Assembly (NCBI GenBank): GCA_916610825.1
Contig: OU744453.1
Location: 9,275,845-9,339,844 of the forward strand
Direction of reading: 5' to 3'
Length of the DNA: 64,000 nucleotides
Source of the DNA: Haliclystus octoradiatus
Lineage: Eukaryota; Cnidaria; Staurozoa; Stauromedusae; Haliclystidae
The translations under genes were made by a program, and so were the position numbers. Shown piece by piece: positions 39,901 to 49,600 of the stretch (the stretch's first letter is position 1; every line of letters begins with the position of its first letter). The notes below the pieces were generated by a model that did no database searches, had not been told where the DNA came from, and was given only the letters and a program-made list of their open reading frames with translations.

Positions 39901-41599
39901 ATTTTTTTGCCTTTTCCCCCATTAGCATCATTCCATAACGGCCCTCAACTCCACGCAGACGCTCCGGTGAGGGCCTAATTTATTAGGGCCAAAGGTTTCA
40001 AAATTTATGTTTTGCAAATAAACAACAAACTTCGATACGGAAAATGTATTAATTTAATCTAACTTCAGTCTTCAAGCATGAACGAAGGAAAAGTAGAAGA
40101 ATATTTTTGATTGAATTCCACACACAGAGTATTGAGCAACATTTACGTGGAATTTCTAACTTAATATGGCAAATCGTGGGGTATTCTTAACTGTTCAACA
40201 AGGCGAGATGTGAGGAAGTCCTCGATAGTAACCTTTTGTGGCTGCCGCGGAATCAAACAACGCCATGTGTATGCTTTACTTTATTCCAAAATAAAATCAA
40301 TATCAAAACTCCACAATATTAACCACGAATGCACCAATAAAGAATATCTAATTTACGGACTTTACGGGCTGATGGATTATAAATAAACTTTGATACTTGT
40401 GGCTGTCGCGACCAAAATCGCACAGCGTTTGTACATTTTCAAATAGATATCGAAAATCCACAATATTAAGCACGAATGCACCAATAAAGAATATCTAATT
40501 TACGGACTTTACGGGCTGATGGATTATATATAAACTTTGATACTTGTGGCTGTCGCGACCAAAATCGCACAGCGTTTGTACATTTTCAAATAGATATCGA
40601 AAATCCACAATAGTTACGCATAAGCAGCACCAATAAAAATATCTGATTAATGGGATCGTAAATATAAACTACGGTAATTAGATAATATACTTGTGGAGGT
40701 TGTAGCCAAATTTTCTCAACGTTTGTATCTTTTTACTCAAAAGATAAAATCATACGATCGAATCCCACATGATAAAATACAGCTTTGTGATTGGCCAGAA
40801 CGATTTTTCCTGCTTGGCAGCCATTATGAACGCATCTGAACGCATCAGTTTGCTAGCTGAATTTTATTAGGCCCTCACCAGAGCGTCTCCGTGGAGTTGA
40901 GGGCCGTTATGGAATGAAGCTATTTCCCCATCGGAATCCATTATGATTATTGAGATTTCCTAGATTTTGGAACTATTTTCAGACATTTCAGACATAAAAT
41001 GTTTTAGTTTTGGCGGATTTCAGTCTTTTTGTACCACTAAAATTTAATGACTAGTATCTGCTATTTTAAATAGTTTATATAATAATTATGATATCTGTAT
41101 GATGTAATGTGTTGTTATCTAATGAAACAATGCAATTTTTAATTGATCATAATGTCTTGTTGTTGCTTACATAAGCTCAAGATGACAGAATTGACAGGCC
41201 ACAGGCGAAAGTTCACGAGTTCATGACACTAACATGTTTTTTTTCTTATAAAGTTTCAGTCTATTTTCTGTCAATCTTCAACATTTGTACTTTCATATGT
41301 GATTCTTGTCTCTGTCGTTTACAATTTGCTCATCGTAGTATTCTGTCTGTGTGAATATTAGTCAACGCATTAATATTTGTTTCACTGTATCACTCCGTAT
41401 TCCTTTTTTAGAACTACCCAATGGAGATCACCAGCCTATTGCTAGAAGAGAATCACCCACAACAGAACAGTCAGCCGCTAGTCCAATTCATGGAACTGTC
41501 AAAAATGGAATAAGTTCTGCTGATGCTAGTTCAGATGAAGAGCCTACATCCTTACCGAACCCAACAATATCATCAACGTTTGTAAAAGTAGGAAGCTAA
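21928..41599 (+). CDS. PEX14: Peroxisomal membrane protein PEX14 (12 coding exons, 317 aa)
   Basis: PEX14 is the peroxisomal membrane docking factor for the PTS1 receptor PEX5 (with PEX13). Exons: 21928-21951, 24627-24668, 25560-25703, 26725-26753, 27522-27556, 30105-30199, 31476-31578, 32800-32834, 34298-34351, 37094-37176, 39100-39221, 41412-41599. Every junction is GT-AG and the phases close over 954 nt. Residues 23-57 form the PEX5-binding domain: IETAIKFLQN ... ARRISFLQQKGL, with Phe29 and Phe46 17 apart and Lys50 as in the vertebrate binding pocket. A hydrophobic, glycine-rich membrane segment lies at about 101-122, followed by VAPLFLG and a coiled coil from about 130 to 215 (ending SEIKSELTSMKSLLLAR). 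Then come a proline-rich stretch (NQFPPTPFSPSS) with the conserved IPAWQ and a Ser/acid tail. The start ATG (AAACATGG) gives a shorter N-terminus than in mammals; the usual length is about 370. Introns hold many transposons. Confidence 0.95.
22255..23300 (+). mobile_element. Crypton fragment split by a nested insertion (PEX14 intron 1)
   Basis: 23131-23280 encodes the Crypton tail (AIGVSPAMFHNCSIANINVN), like the one at 4000-4040. Left of the nested element, 22255-22310 reads RHSLKHNIIQTPN in one frame, reminiscent of the recombinase GHRSEQSIANYN region. So one Crypton copy appears interrupted by the 22320-23120 insertion. The left half is a weak match. Confidence 0.5.
22320..23120. mobile_element. 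801-bp TIR element with 9-bp target duplication (MULE-like)
   Basis: The left end GTGGATAATGTTCCGGCAGC and right end GCCGGAACAATATCCAC are inverted copies, with further matching inner blocks (GATAATGTTCCGTGCGTC versus its complement at about 23060). Both sides are flanked by TTATTATTA (22311-22319 and 23121-23129). TTCCGGCAGCCGGAA near each tip is nearly palindromic. No transposase ORF is present, so it is non-autonomous. Nine-base duplications fit Mutator-like elements, but TTATTATTA is low complexity. Confidence 0.75.
23300..23810 (+). mobile_element. Third copy of Crypton 3' module with full hairpin
   Basis: TGACGTCG at 23493-23500 occupies the place of the TGACGTCA of the other copies. 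The inverted repeat 23616-23800 pairs AAATAGTTCATACTTTCCGT and GAACTATGCTCTGATAGCACC with their complements. It continues directly from the Crypton tail at 23131-23280, linking the hairpin to the recombinase element. Confidence 0.7.
23831..23940 (+). mobile_element. LINE 3' tail
   Basis: ATTCTGTAAAACATGCC ... AATAAATAAATTGATGATTGATGATGATG resembles a non-LTR 3' UTR ending in short tandem repeats. A related end lies at 49076-49172. Confidence 0.4.
23941..26724. other. PEX14 introns 1-3, remaining sequence
   Basis: Apart from exons 2 and 3 and the LINE tail at 25795-25996, I see degraded repeat pieces. One is a TTCTTCTGAATTTGCTCTGACC string near 25225 shared with 29925, 33840 and 38935. The minus frame 24060-24308 shows no family resemblance. 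Confidence 0.4.
25795..25996 (+). mobile_element. LINE 3' UTR with (CTA)n tail, copy 1
   Basis: CATAATGTTTTGTATTGTGA ... GGGACAGCACATTCCTATAA then TGTGACTGTCTATA and (CTA)n (25934-25996). It matches 43336-43500 along its whole length and the last 40 bases match 34688-34730. An AT-rich 3' UTR closing in a microsatellite is usual for CR1/L2-type LINEs. Confidence 0.6.
27830..27966. mobile_element. GTTCATGAAC foldback element (PEX14 intron 5)
   Basis: Left end CCCCTGTAAAAAACTTTTCAGG, then eight or so AGTTCATGAA units with one or two mismatches, ending GAACATTTGTGGCCATTTAC. The right CAGGGG terminus is missing. Confidence 0.7.
28000..29210. other. PEX14 intron 5, no feature recognised
   Basis: AT-rich intronic DNA. 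Short open frames here (28135-28329 and 28938-29168, minus) show no family resemblance or splice logic. Confidence 0.4.
29213..29475 (+). mobile_element. Diverged copy of tRNA-like/CACGTG element (PEX14 intron 5)
   Basis: Shares with 54835-55130 the series GATCACGTGTTTCACTCG, GGGTTAGGGTT, GGTCGAGTTTAAATTCGTTTC, a tRNA-like middle (TTAGTTCGATGACAGG in the B-box place), TTTTCATTATT, and TAATACGCATGCGTT. The 29-bp terminal repeats of the other copy are not present, so the core is mobile or conserved on its own. Confidence 0.6.
29614..29785. mobile_element. TA-type MITE (172 bp, PEX14 intron 5)
   Basis: CAGTGAAACCTGCATATAAC at the left, GGTATAGCATGTTTCACTG at the right, TA on each side (29612-29613, 29786-29787). 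About 75% similar to 16490-16656 by eye. Confidence 0.75.
29808..29980. mobile_element. Small TIR element, CAGTGTCCGACAAAAGG ends
   Basis: CAGTGTCCGACAAAAGG at the left mirrors CTTTTGTCTGACCCTG at the right. The interior carries TTCTTCTGAATTTGCGCTAG and GGGTCTAGGATCCCAGG, also found in pieces at 25145-25260, 33840-33905 and 38905-39000. Confidence 0.55.
30708..30940. mobile_element. GTTCATGAAC foldback element (PEX14 intron 6)
   Basis: CCCCTGTGAAAAAGTTCATG at the left and CCATGGGTTTATTCACAGG at the right, with ACATGTTCATGAACTGTTCA-type units and a GTGAAATTGCTCTAATGTTC/TGTGCAATTTCACATTC pair inside. Diverged. Confidence 0.6.
31579..32799. other. PEX14 intron 7, no feature recognised
   Basis: The open frame of exon 7 runs on past the donor at 31578 (ATGG/gtatga) to a stop at 31706, but the splice to exon 8 restores the conserved reading. 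The rest of the intron shows no repeat ends I can define. Confidence 0.4.
32835..34297. other. PEX14 intron 8
   Basis: Holds a diverged fragment of the TTCTGAATTT...CCGGAATCC repeat at 33840-33905. Otherwise nothing recognised. Confidence 0.35.
34688..34730 (+). repeat. Fragment of LINE 3' tail (family of 25795 and 43336)
   Basis: GACGGCACATTCCTATAATG TGACTGTCTA is shared almost exactly with 43450-43480 and 25905-25935. It lies in PEX14 intron 9. Confidence 0.6.
35428..36378. mobile_element. 951-bp element with 68-bp terminal inverted repeats (PEX14 intron 9)
   Basis: The left repeat 35428-35495 (AGACTCACTGTCAAAACGTA ... AAAAGCTTGCTT) is matched by the complement of 36311-36378 with about six differences. 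Inside, 35666-35806 recurs as a solo piece at 38765-38902. No transposase frame is recognisable, so it is non-autonomous. Confidence 0.75.
36379..37093. other. End of PEX14 intron 9
   Basis: The overlapping frames on both strands at 36546-36761 mirror each other and have no family resemblance. Nothing else recognised. Confidence 0.35.
38293..38423. mobile_element. GTTCATGAAC foldback element, diverged (PEX14 intron 10)
   Basis: CCTGTGAAAAAATTCACAAG then units such as CATGAACGTGAAATTTCC and CACTTCATGAACCAGTCATG, closing near GAGCAATTTCACAG. Confidence 0.5.
38534..38635. repeat. 102-bp inverted repeat (PEX14 intron 10)
   Basis: TGGCCAAATTACTTTTTATT TCGCCAACATTCAT is mirrored by ATGAATGTTGATGAAATAAA AAGTAATTTGGCCA, with about 34-bp arms, two mismatches and a loop of about 34 bases. 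A CAGTGCCCGACAGAAGG end like that of 29808 lies just upstream (38515), so it may be part of that family. Confidence 0.7.
38765..38902. repeat. Solo internal fragment of the 35428-36378 element
   Basis: About 93% identical by eye to 35666-35806 (TTTTTCAATAAATCTGAAAT ... TTTATTTGTCGAACG), without either terminal repeat. Confidence 0.75.
39928..40917. mobile_element. 990-bp TIR element with 147-bp tandem repeats (PEX14 last intron)
   Basis: Left TCATTCCATAACGGCCCTCA ACTCCACG ... GGTGAGGGCCTAAT pairs with the complement at 40868-40917, giving about 52-bp ends with three or so mismatches. Inside, a 147-bp unit (CACCAATAAAGAATATCTAA ... GTACATTTTCAAATAGATAT) occurs twice almost identically, with a third diverged and a partial copy. 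No ORF. Flanks suggest a short duplication (AGC) but I cannot confirm it. Confidence 0.75.
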
Positions 41600-42026
41600 A
41601 AGAAGTATTTCAGTTATCCTCTGGTCTTAATACTGGAACATCATGCATATTTACACTGAATCAAATTTGGCAAACCGTATGTACATAAATATTTGATTGA
41701 TTAATCCCCTTATAGATAGTAATACTTTCATTTATCTGTACGTAAGACTGTCACAAGTAATACTGTCATAAGTCTAGACTACAATTTATTATGTTAGTGT
41801 GTGTAAATTACAGAATATTTGAAAATCATAGTAGGACAGAATGAAGAGCAAATAATGACTTCTCTATATAAAATGACTAGGATATGCTATTGCTATTTGA
41901 AATTGTTTATATAATAATTACGATGTCATATGATATACTGTCTTGTTTTTTAATGAAACAACATCATTTTTAAATTGATCATGTTTTGTTGTTGCTGATA
42001 TAAACTGAAAATGACAAAATTGACAG
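41600..42026. other. PEX14 3' UTR and start of convergent intergenic region
   Basis: No canonical AATAAA was found in the first few hundred bases after the stop; CATAAA (about 41684) and TATAAA (about 41867) are possible variants. Segment 41884-42040 resembles 41050-41215 in the last intron, an old duplication or shared repeat. Confidence 0.4.
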
Positions 42027-42185
42027 ACTACCGGCAAAAGTTAATGAGTTCATGAATGTGAAATTGCTAAAATGTTCATGAACTGTTTATGGGGTGTTCA
42101 TGAAGTGTTCATGGAGCTTTAGAGCAATTTCACATTAATAAACCTACAGAAACATGTTCATGACCCGTCCATCATTTCACAGGGG
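42027..42185. mobile_element. GTTCATGAAC foldback element between PEX14 and LRRC34-like gene
   Basis: GTGAAATTGCTAAAATGTTC on the left pairs with GAGCAATTTCACATT on the right around CATGAACTG units; the right tip is CATTTCACAGGGGG. Similar in layout to the copy at 30708-30940. Confidence 0.6.
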
Positions 42186-43335
42186 GAAGCGAGTATCAAA
42201 ATATCAGCTTCACGTTCCAATCTACGGGCACCGAAATAGCCCATACAACAGCGGCAACATCAACACGCACAGAATGTAAACGTGTAGCGCCCATCGTTCA
42301 TTTCATCGGTGTAGAGAGCGTTTATTGTCACAATCAAGCTTGATAACACCAATCCAATCAACTAGTTTCTGTTTTGATATAGCAAACATTATTCAAAACA
42401 TAACATCTGTAATTTTTATTCCATTACATTTTTTTCCTTTGAGTTTTTTTTATTTATACAAAATATTTAAATAGGATATACAAACTTCAGCAAAATGCTG
42501 TTAGTTATGCTTGCCTTGTTTCCACATCAAGTAAGCAACATTCTAAAATATCACAAAGGTTTTTCTGCAATCTGATTGGTCGAAAGATTGCATGAAATCC
42601 TAGGGTAAAACATTGGTCCGAAAACCGTGAAAAGCTGCTAGATTCAATAAGTTCGGTCGGTGATAAAATACAGAAATTATAACGTTCCAATTATAATCCA
42701 ATCAATATCTCAATTATGACAATGATTTACAATACGATATTTAGCTGAAGATGTTTATATTTATTGAAAAGTGTGTTAAGTGAGTTATTCAACAATATCT
42801 ATCTTGTTATGGAATTTCCTTTGCTTGGTTTATCAATTGAAATTGCATTTTAAATTGTGAATTTGTGAATCGAAAATTCCCCGTAGAGTGAGATTGCAAC
42901 ATTTGTTTTATTTTAGAAATGAGTTGCTACATGCTTGCAAATGTTTGCATTCATATTTACTAAACTCAAAAAAGTTGGTAGACACTCGGGAAGCTAAAAA
43001 TCACTTGCTCGTGAAATTTGAACACTTCAGTTGTGTCTCATCAACTTTCTTTTGTTTAGTTGATATGAATACATGCATGGCAAGTGTGTGGTAACCCTTT
43101 AGTAACAAAACACACACACCCCCGCACACACTCATGTGCATGACTGAAGATTAAGAACATACTTCAAAAAAATGTATTATACTAACAAGAACACCAGAAC
43201 AAAATGTTAAATCCCTTGTGTATGAGTTTTGCTCGCAGTACTGTACGTTTGACAGTGAAATCTCTACTTAACAGCCGGCTATTAGATACAACCGAAGGAG
43301 ATGCTTCGACTGGGCTATAGGAGAGTAGTATCTTT
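42186..43335. other. Convergent intergenic spacer, no feature recognised
   Basis: Open frames here (42505-42690 minus, 42888-43094 plus) lack any family resemblance. A short CA-rich run (43110-43135) is present. Confidence 0.4.
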
Positions 43336-43500
43336 TCATAATGTTTTGTATCGTGAATTGTGTTATTTACAAGTTTCTTTGTCAGCTATGTCTGACCGTG
43401 TTTTTGGCGTTCTTTGTGTAGCAAATATGTAAGGCGTAAGAGGGACGGCACATTCCTATAATGTGACTGTCTATACAACTACTATTACTACTATTAGATA
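43336..43500 (+). mobile_element. LINE 3' UTR with (CTA)n-like tail, copy 2
   Basis: Full-length match to 25795-25940, including TGTGTAGCAAATATG and GACGGCACATTCCTATAATG, ending in an impure CTA repeat. Confidence 0.6.
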
Positions 43501-43646
43501 CGGTATTTAGAAATTGACCAGGATTGAGCACTGAACCCAGGCTGCCATGGCATGTGGGTAACTATTGTAACAGTATTGACTGAATAAGATGATTGAATAC
43601 AACTGATAAATACATTGTTTGTTAAAATATTCTCATCAATTATTGT

Positions 43647-43652
43647 TTTATT
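43647..43652 (-). promoter_or_regulatory. Poly(A) signal of LRRC34-like gene
   Basis: AATAAA on the minus strand, 27 bases after the stop codon at 43679. This implies a very short 3' UTR. Confidence 0.6.
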
Positions 43653-43678
43653 TTCTTTCAATATTATTTGTTAACTAG

Positions 43679-46600
43679 TTATAATTTATATTTACATTGC
43701 ACATAAGCTAGGTTTGCATTTCCATCAACTGTGTAGACTTGTACATCAATGTCACCTTCATTAAATCTCGGAGTAGGTTCTTCTTGTAGAAACTTGAATG
43801 CCTGTAAAAACATACATTCAGCTGATCAAACAACAAACCTATGTACTGTAATATGACCCTATTACATCTATAGAAAAAAGGGCTTGTAAGCTAGTGGGAG
43901 ATGTATTGGTAGGCAATATCTGTGATGCATTTGTGGACCATTTTATCCCTGTTCTACACAACATAAACACTCATAATAATGGCTACAGTGTTGTTTTACC
44001 TAAAATAAAAACTGAGTTTGGAAGAAATGGATTCTATTATTCAGGAGCCAAACTTTTTAATTCTTAACAAATAGATACCCGAAAATTAGGTCTTACATCA
44101 CTTTATAACAATTAGAATCATTTTTAAAAATATTAATCAATCACAGGTATAAAAATAAAAATTACACCATTACATACTCTTAATTTTTACATATTATATA
44201 TATTTGATTTTAATTTTGTAAACAGGACAAACGTTGATAACAGCAATTTGCTGAAGTTTTTATCCTGTATAAATATTCGGTATAAATATATAAATAAATA
44301 AAATATATACTTAATGGACAAGACACAAGACAATTGAACAAAGTTTCAATAAAAATTATTAAGATTAATCCAAAGTGTCAATATGTTTTTCCATAGAAGT
44401 TTGAAACAAAGGGTAATTAAAAAAGATATACTCTGATGGTTGTTATATCAGTAAGATTGTTTTTTATACTACATCACTCGTATAAACTTTTATTTTTTCT
44501 GTTTCATTTGAAAATGACTTACATTATATTGACACATTACAGTTCTCAGAGTATTTCATTGTCGCCTTAAATTTGAGTTTAATACAATGATAATATTAAC
44601 TACATCAAATGTACGATACTGTATATATATCTGGAAAAGTAATTCATCATTTACCTTACCGATAAAGGCATTGTCTGATATGGAAACTGTGTTGTAAATG
44701 TGGTGGACATTTGTTGGACAAGTCACACGTAAATATCCGTCCGACGTAAATTTCTTTCTTTGCATCCAGTAGCAAAAAAGCGTTAATTGTTACTGCACAA
44801 TGCATTATACTCTTAGACAATCATAATTTTTTTAGTTATTGACAGTACGTGGTCCAGTCATATCATTACCTCACAAACTGTATGCGTGAACTGATTTCCC
44901 CATACAAAGATTCTCCTCAGTGTAGCGTTGACATGCATTGAGTCTATGATTGCTTTCAAGCCATTTCCACCAATACTGTTGCTGCATAGGACAAGTCTGC
45001 AAGTTAACAGAATAGAATAGAACTAAAATAAATAGACAATAAAACAGAATTGTTAACATTGCATGCCCGTCATAAGCCATCCCCACCTATAAATACTATC
45101 AATCTAAGGCAAAACATTATCTGGGCTACATCTTCAGCAAAAAACATTGGAATGTGGTTTGATGATGTTTTGTCAATGGAGAAGCAAGTCAGAGGCATCT
45201 GTAAATCGTCGTTTTACCATCTACAAAACATTGCCAGAATCAGGAAATATGTTTTCTTTGAACAAAGTGAGGTTTTGATACATGCCTTTATAACTTCAAG
45301 AATAGATAATTGCAATACTCTACTATCAGGCATAATGCCAAAAAAACTTGGTAGAATTCAGTATATTTAAAATTCGGCTGCGTGTCTTCTCACAACAACT
45401 AGAAAATATGACCACATAATGCATATTTTTATTGATCTACACTGGCTCACTATAGTTCAACAAATTAAATTTAAAATATTAGTCATCACATATAATTCAT
45501 TGAATGGCATTGCACAGATATATCTCAAAGAACTTCTGCATCCATACACACCTACTGCATTACGACCATCGGACAAAAACTTCTTGTGCAGCCTAACTTT
45601 AACTTGAAGACCTGTGGAAATCGAGCATGAAAATTTGGGCCATTTAGCCTTCATAAACTGTTCATGAACTGTTAGAACTCCTGAACTGTTTTCGCGGGGG
45701 TAATTTTATCGGTTCCAGTTCCTCACTTTATGCCTAATTTGATTTTGGAAATGAGATATTGGGTCTCCACGATTGCAACTATCTCTACGTGTACTGCATT
45801 ACTTGTAACTTCCACATCTTGAACCGCTCTTTTACGTGAATTTGTATTCAATGTTCAGAACAGCAGGGTTGAATATGATCGTAGTTATTTATTCAAAATC
45901 TCCTTTTCAAGATACCAATTAAAAAGAAATTTTAGCACAAAGTATTTTTAGACTGCGAGTCAATTTTCCTGAATCAGCGAGTTATGTACTTAACTGTCTT
46001 AACGCACTTTATATACAGTACTGAATAAGAGCTCCTCAATGCCAGCTAAAACATATCATTTATGCTTCTTCTTTAAAACTCTTTGTATCAAATTATACTC
46101 ACGTCTGTAAATTTGTATTTAATCTTGCAATAGCTTTACTGAGTGAGATTGCCCCATCATCTTCAATTCTGTTGGCTGATAAATTCAAATACTCCAGTGG
46201 TGTGTTTTCAGTTAGTAATTTTGCAATAACTGCTGCTCCATCCCTTGATATCTTGTTACTTGAAGAAACAAAACCAAAGCTTAAATGTAATTATGCAAAC
46301 TCTTGACATGAATAATTGGATATGGAAAGATTGCCCAGACTTCGAATAATCAATTTGGCGAACATGTCAATAGTAGTAGTAAGTAGTAATTGAAACGGTT
46401 ACCGCTCGTCTATTCTCAGAAGAATGGCTCTTTTCGCTCAGAGCAATGATGTTATATGCTCTTTATTTATCTCAGTCACGACACTGCAGATCAATTTCAA
46501 CAGATCTCATGGCAAATAGGTCTTGATTGTCAATGCGCAAGGATGCGCCACAGCTACTCACAATATAATTCCCTCTACACCACTCCATCCGCTATCCTTT

Positions 46601-49600
46601 GATGGTACGCATTTGATGTTTAGATAAAGTCAAAGCCGAACTGACCTAAGTGGAATTTAAACCACAGTCGATCTGATATGATAAGGTTTTGAGTTTGGTT
46701 GCTCTGACATATGAGCTCCTCCTTCCTAACATTTCAATACCAATTGGATAAACACCAATCTGAGTAGACTGTTCATATACTTAAGTGTTGATCAGTACTG
46801 TGATAAATGCCTGACAACCATGATTATACTGATTACTCATTACAGCATTTTGAATATCAGTATGTTTTCAACTACAATATGGTACAGTGTAACCTGCTTA
46901 TGTGCAATTCGGATAAGTGAATTTCCCGCTTATCTGCAACCTGGCTTGGAAACCCGTTAAACAATTTTCTGGTCAAGTTATTGTTAAACAATTTCGGATA
47001 ACTGCAAATTCAGGTAAATGCAATGAAAACCGATCGCAATTTTGACTTGCTCTTAAGCGGGTTACACTGTAATACCCGTTGCTGATGTGTACGTTAGCAT
47101 TCAAATTATGACTCCTGCACGAGAACCAGAATCTAAAATACAATCCTTGTAAGTTTCTAATTGGGTTAAATTGGATGTGTATTTCAAATTATGTTCATCT
47201 TTCAATAGTTTATTATAATAATTTATTTTTGCTGAGTTTTTATGTTGGTAAACAAGATTCAACTTTATAATTTTTTTTATTAAAGTTTTTTTTTTAAATG
47301 TTAAGGAGTCGCAGTCTAGTGTTCTTACATTGTCAAAGCCAGACTCCAAGTCAAGCAGCTCAATCAGGACTTTTCTAGATTCTGGATCTGGACTTCTGAA
47401 TTGTGGCTGTTTGCTTCATTATTTGAATTTCGGCAGCAGGTTAAAAACCGATTAAGACATTGCCAATTGAATGATTATAAAAATGATATATCCAATTGAA
47501 TGATAAAAAAATGATTATAAAAATAAAATGATATAATGATATATAATTTAATCAAATAATCATAATCATGATAAAGTGTTTAGTTGCCAGCTTGGTTTCA
47601 TTGAATTGTGATATCTCATTGCTGTTTAAGACCAGACCATAGTTATAGTTATCCTTTATATTTACAACCACATTGATAACCATAACCAAACATAACACAA
47701 AAATTCACCTACAATATTTCAGGGTCAATCAGATGCCCAGTCCTACCATGTTAAATCCAAATGCGTCAATGCAACATTGTTCATCAGACTAATAGCGATG
47801 CGATCAATGCCATCATTACCAATGCCATGGTTACCAAGTTGAATTCTTTCAAGCGTTGAATTTCTCTAAAAAGGAAGGATATATTTTAATTTTCATTGTT
47901 ACGCGTAATCATGACTATCTTTTTTCATGTTATTCCGACATCAGGATTTTTAATTTCAGTACATTCCAACTATCTTTGAACTGAAATGATTCTAGTAATT
48001 TGTCTTTGTTTGCCAACAACTATGGATTCACATGTTGTTGTTGATTTTAAAATAATGTCTGCATGTATGCGCGGAAAAACATACAAATAAGATCTTTCGC
48101 AAGTTTTCTTTCTTCTTTTTACTGGACTTACGATCACCAGGCCTGACAACTACTGTGACACATATTTCATGTGTCCATCTGGTATAGATGAACAGTCTAT
48201 GAAGTATTCAATACATTTTTGCCAGAATTAAACAATTATTGTCAAACAGTTCATGAACTGGTCTAGGATGAAATATTTACCTTCTAAGGTTTACATAAAT
48301 CACGTCAAAAAATCATAAAATGGTTGCCATATAACATGCATGGACTTTTTCTGAAGTGTTTCTATAAGGTTGTGCGAGTTTCATTGGTAAACGAAAGTCA
48401 GTGAGTGTGTATTATTTTGAGATTTCATGCTCATATAAGCTTTGTCGTAGATGTTATCATACAGTCATACGTGGAAACTCTATTGCATGTTCTCTTACAT
48501 ACAAGTTACAGTCAAACCTGTTATAACGGTCACCTATATGGAGGGACCACTTGTCCATGGTGGTCGCTCTATCAATTTTTTCAATGCAATCAGTTATTGG
48601 AATGAAAATAACATCCCAGTTTTTACATTCATCTGTTTTAATTTTACACTATTTAATGCCAATTTGTATTTCCGATATTATTTGCATCACTACGAGGAAA
48701 CGTTTTATACGCAAACGATACAATCTTAATTCAATAGACTCAGTAATCCCCTGTGAAAACAGTTCAGGAGTTCACGAACAGTTCATGAATGTTAAATGGC
48801 ACCAGATTTTCATGAACTGTAGGTGAGAGTTCATTAACTGTTCATGAACAGTTCATGAATAGTTCATGAACAGTTCATGAATAGTTCATGAACAGTTCAT
48901 GAAAATTGGGGCCATTTAATATTCATGAACTGTTCATGAACTCCTGAACATTTTTCACAGGGGATTGCATAGATAGCTAGTAAGTGGATTCTATTAAAGT
49001 TAAATTTCAATTATTTATATTTTAGGAACTTTTGATTCATATCTTTATTCAATTTTAAATTTATTTTAATGTTCGTCATTCTGCAAAACATGCCAATTAC
49101 TGGCAGCTAGTTGTAATTTATTCTAAATTCCTGTAATAGAATATGAGTTTCAATAAATTGATTCATTCATCTCTAAAAGAGTATTTTCTTTTGAATCAAC
49201 CATGTATATAAAGATCATCTTCATTTAATGTTCAATTTATATACCTCTTATAGGTGGCTACTATCTGCGAGTTTTGCTGTATCGTAATGATTGTGTTAGG
49301 CCAAATATGCGATAAGTTGCAGACAGGGTATAATTTACATATATGACAAATATGTGCACTGAATATTTCATTATAATTTTATCATTGGATTACCTTACAC
49401 ATGTTTGCAATGTGAGTAGTTGTTTCTTCCTATAAAATGACAGGAACGTGATATCATTTATAATGTTGTGAATGAGATATTTACCATTGATAAATACTGG
49501 TACTTTACTGTTATTTTTTTATGGTATATACATGAGACTATCTCATGGATGAGCTGGTTCCTTCTATCTGTCTTTTCTGTGAAACAAAATTAAGATTCAC

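Noticed and set aside
45457-45654. Minus-strand 65-codon frame
   Set aside because: Antisense shadow of the LINE C-terminal fragment on the plus strand.
47101-47349. 82-codon minus-strand frame as an extra LRRC34-like exon
   Set aside because: The flanking exons (47747 and 46258) already join in phase across a conserved LRR (LDLTCNKIS), leaving no place for it.
48830-48900. Regular tandem units that look like a CRISPR array
   Set aside because: The genome is animal, units are 10-12-bp palindromes with 1-2-base gaps, there are no unique spacers, and the array sits inside inverted terminal repeats.
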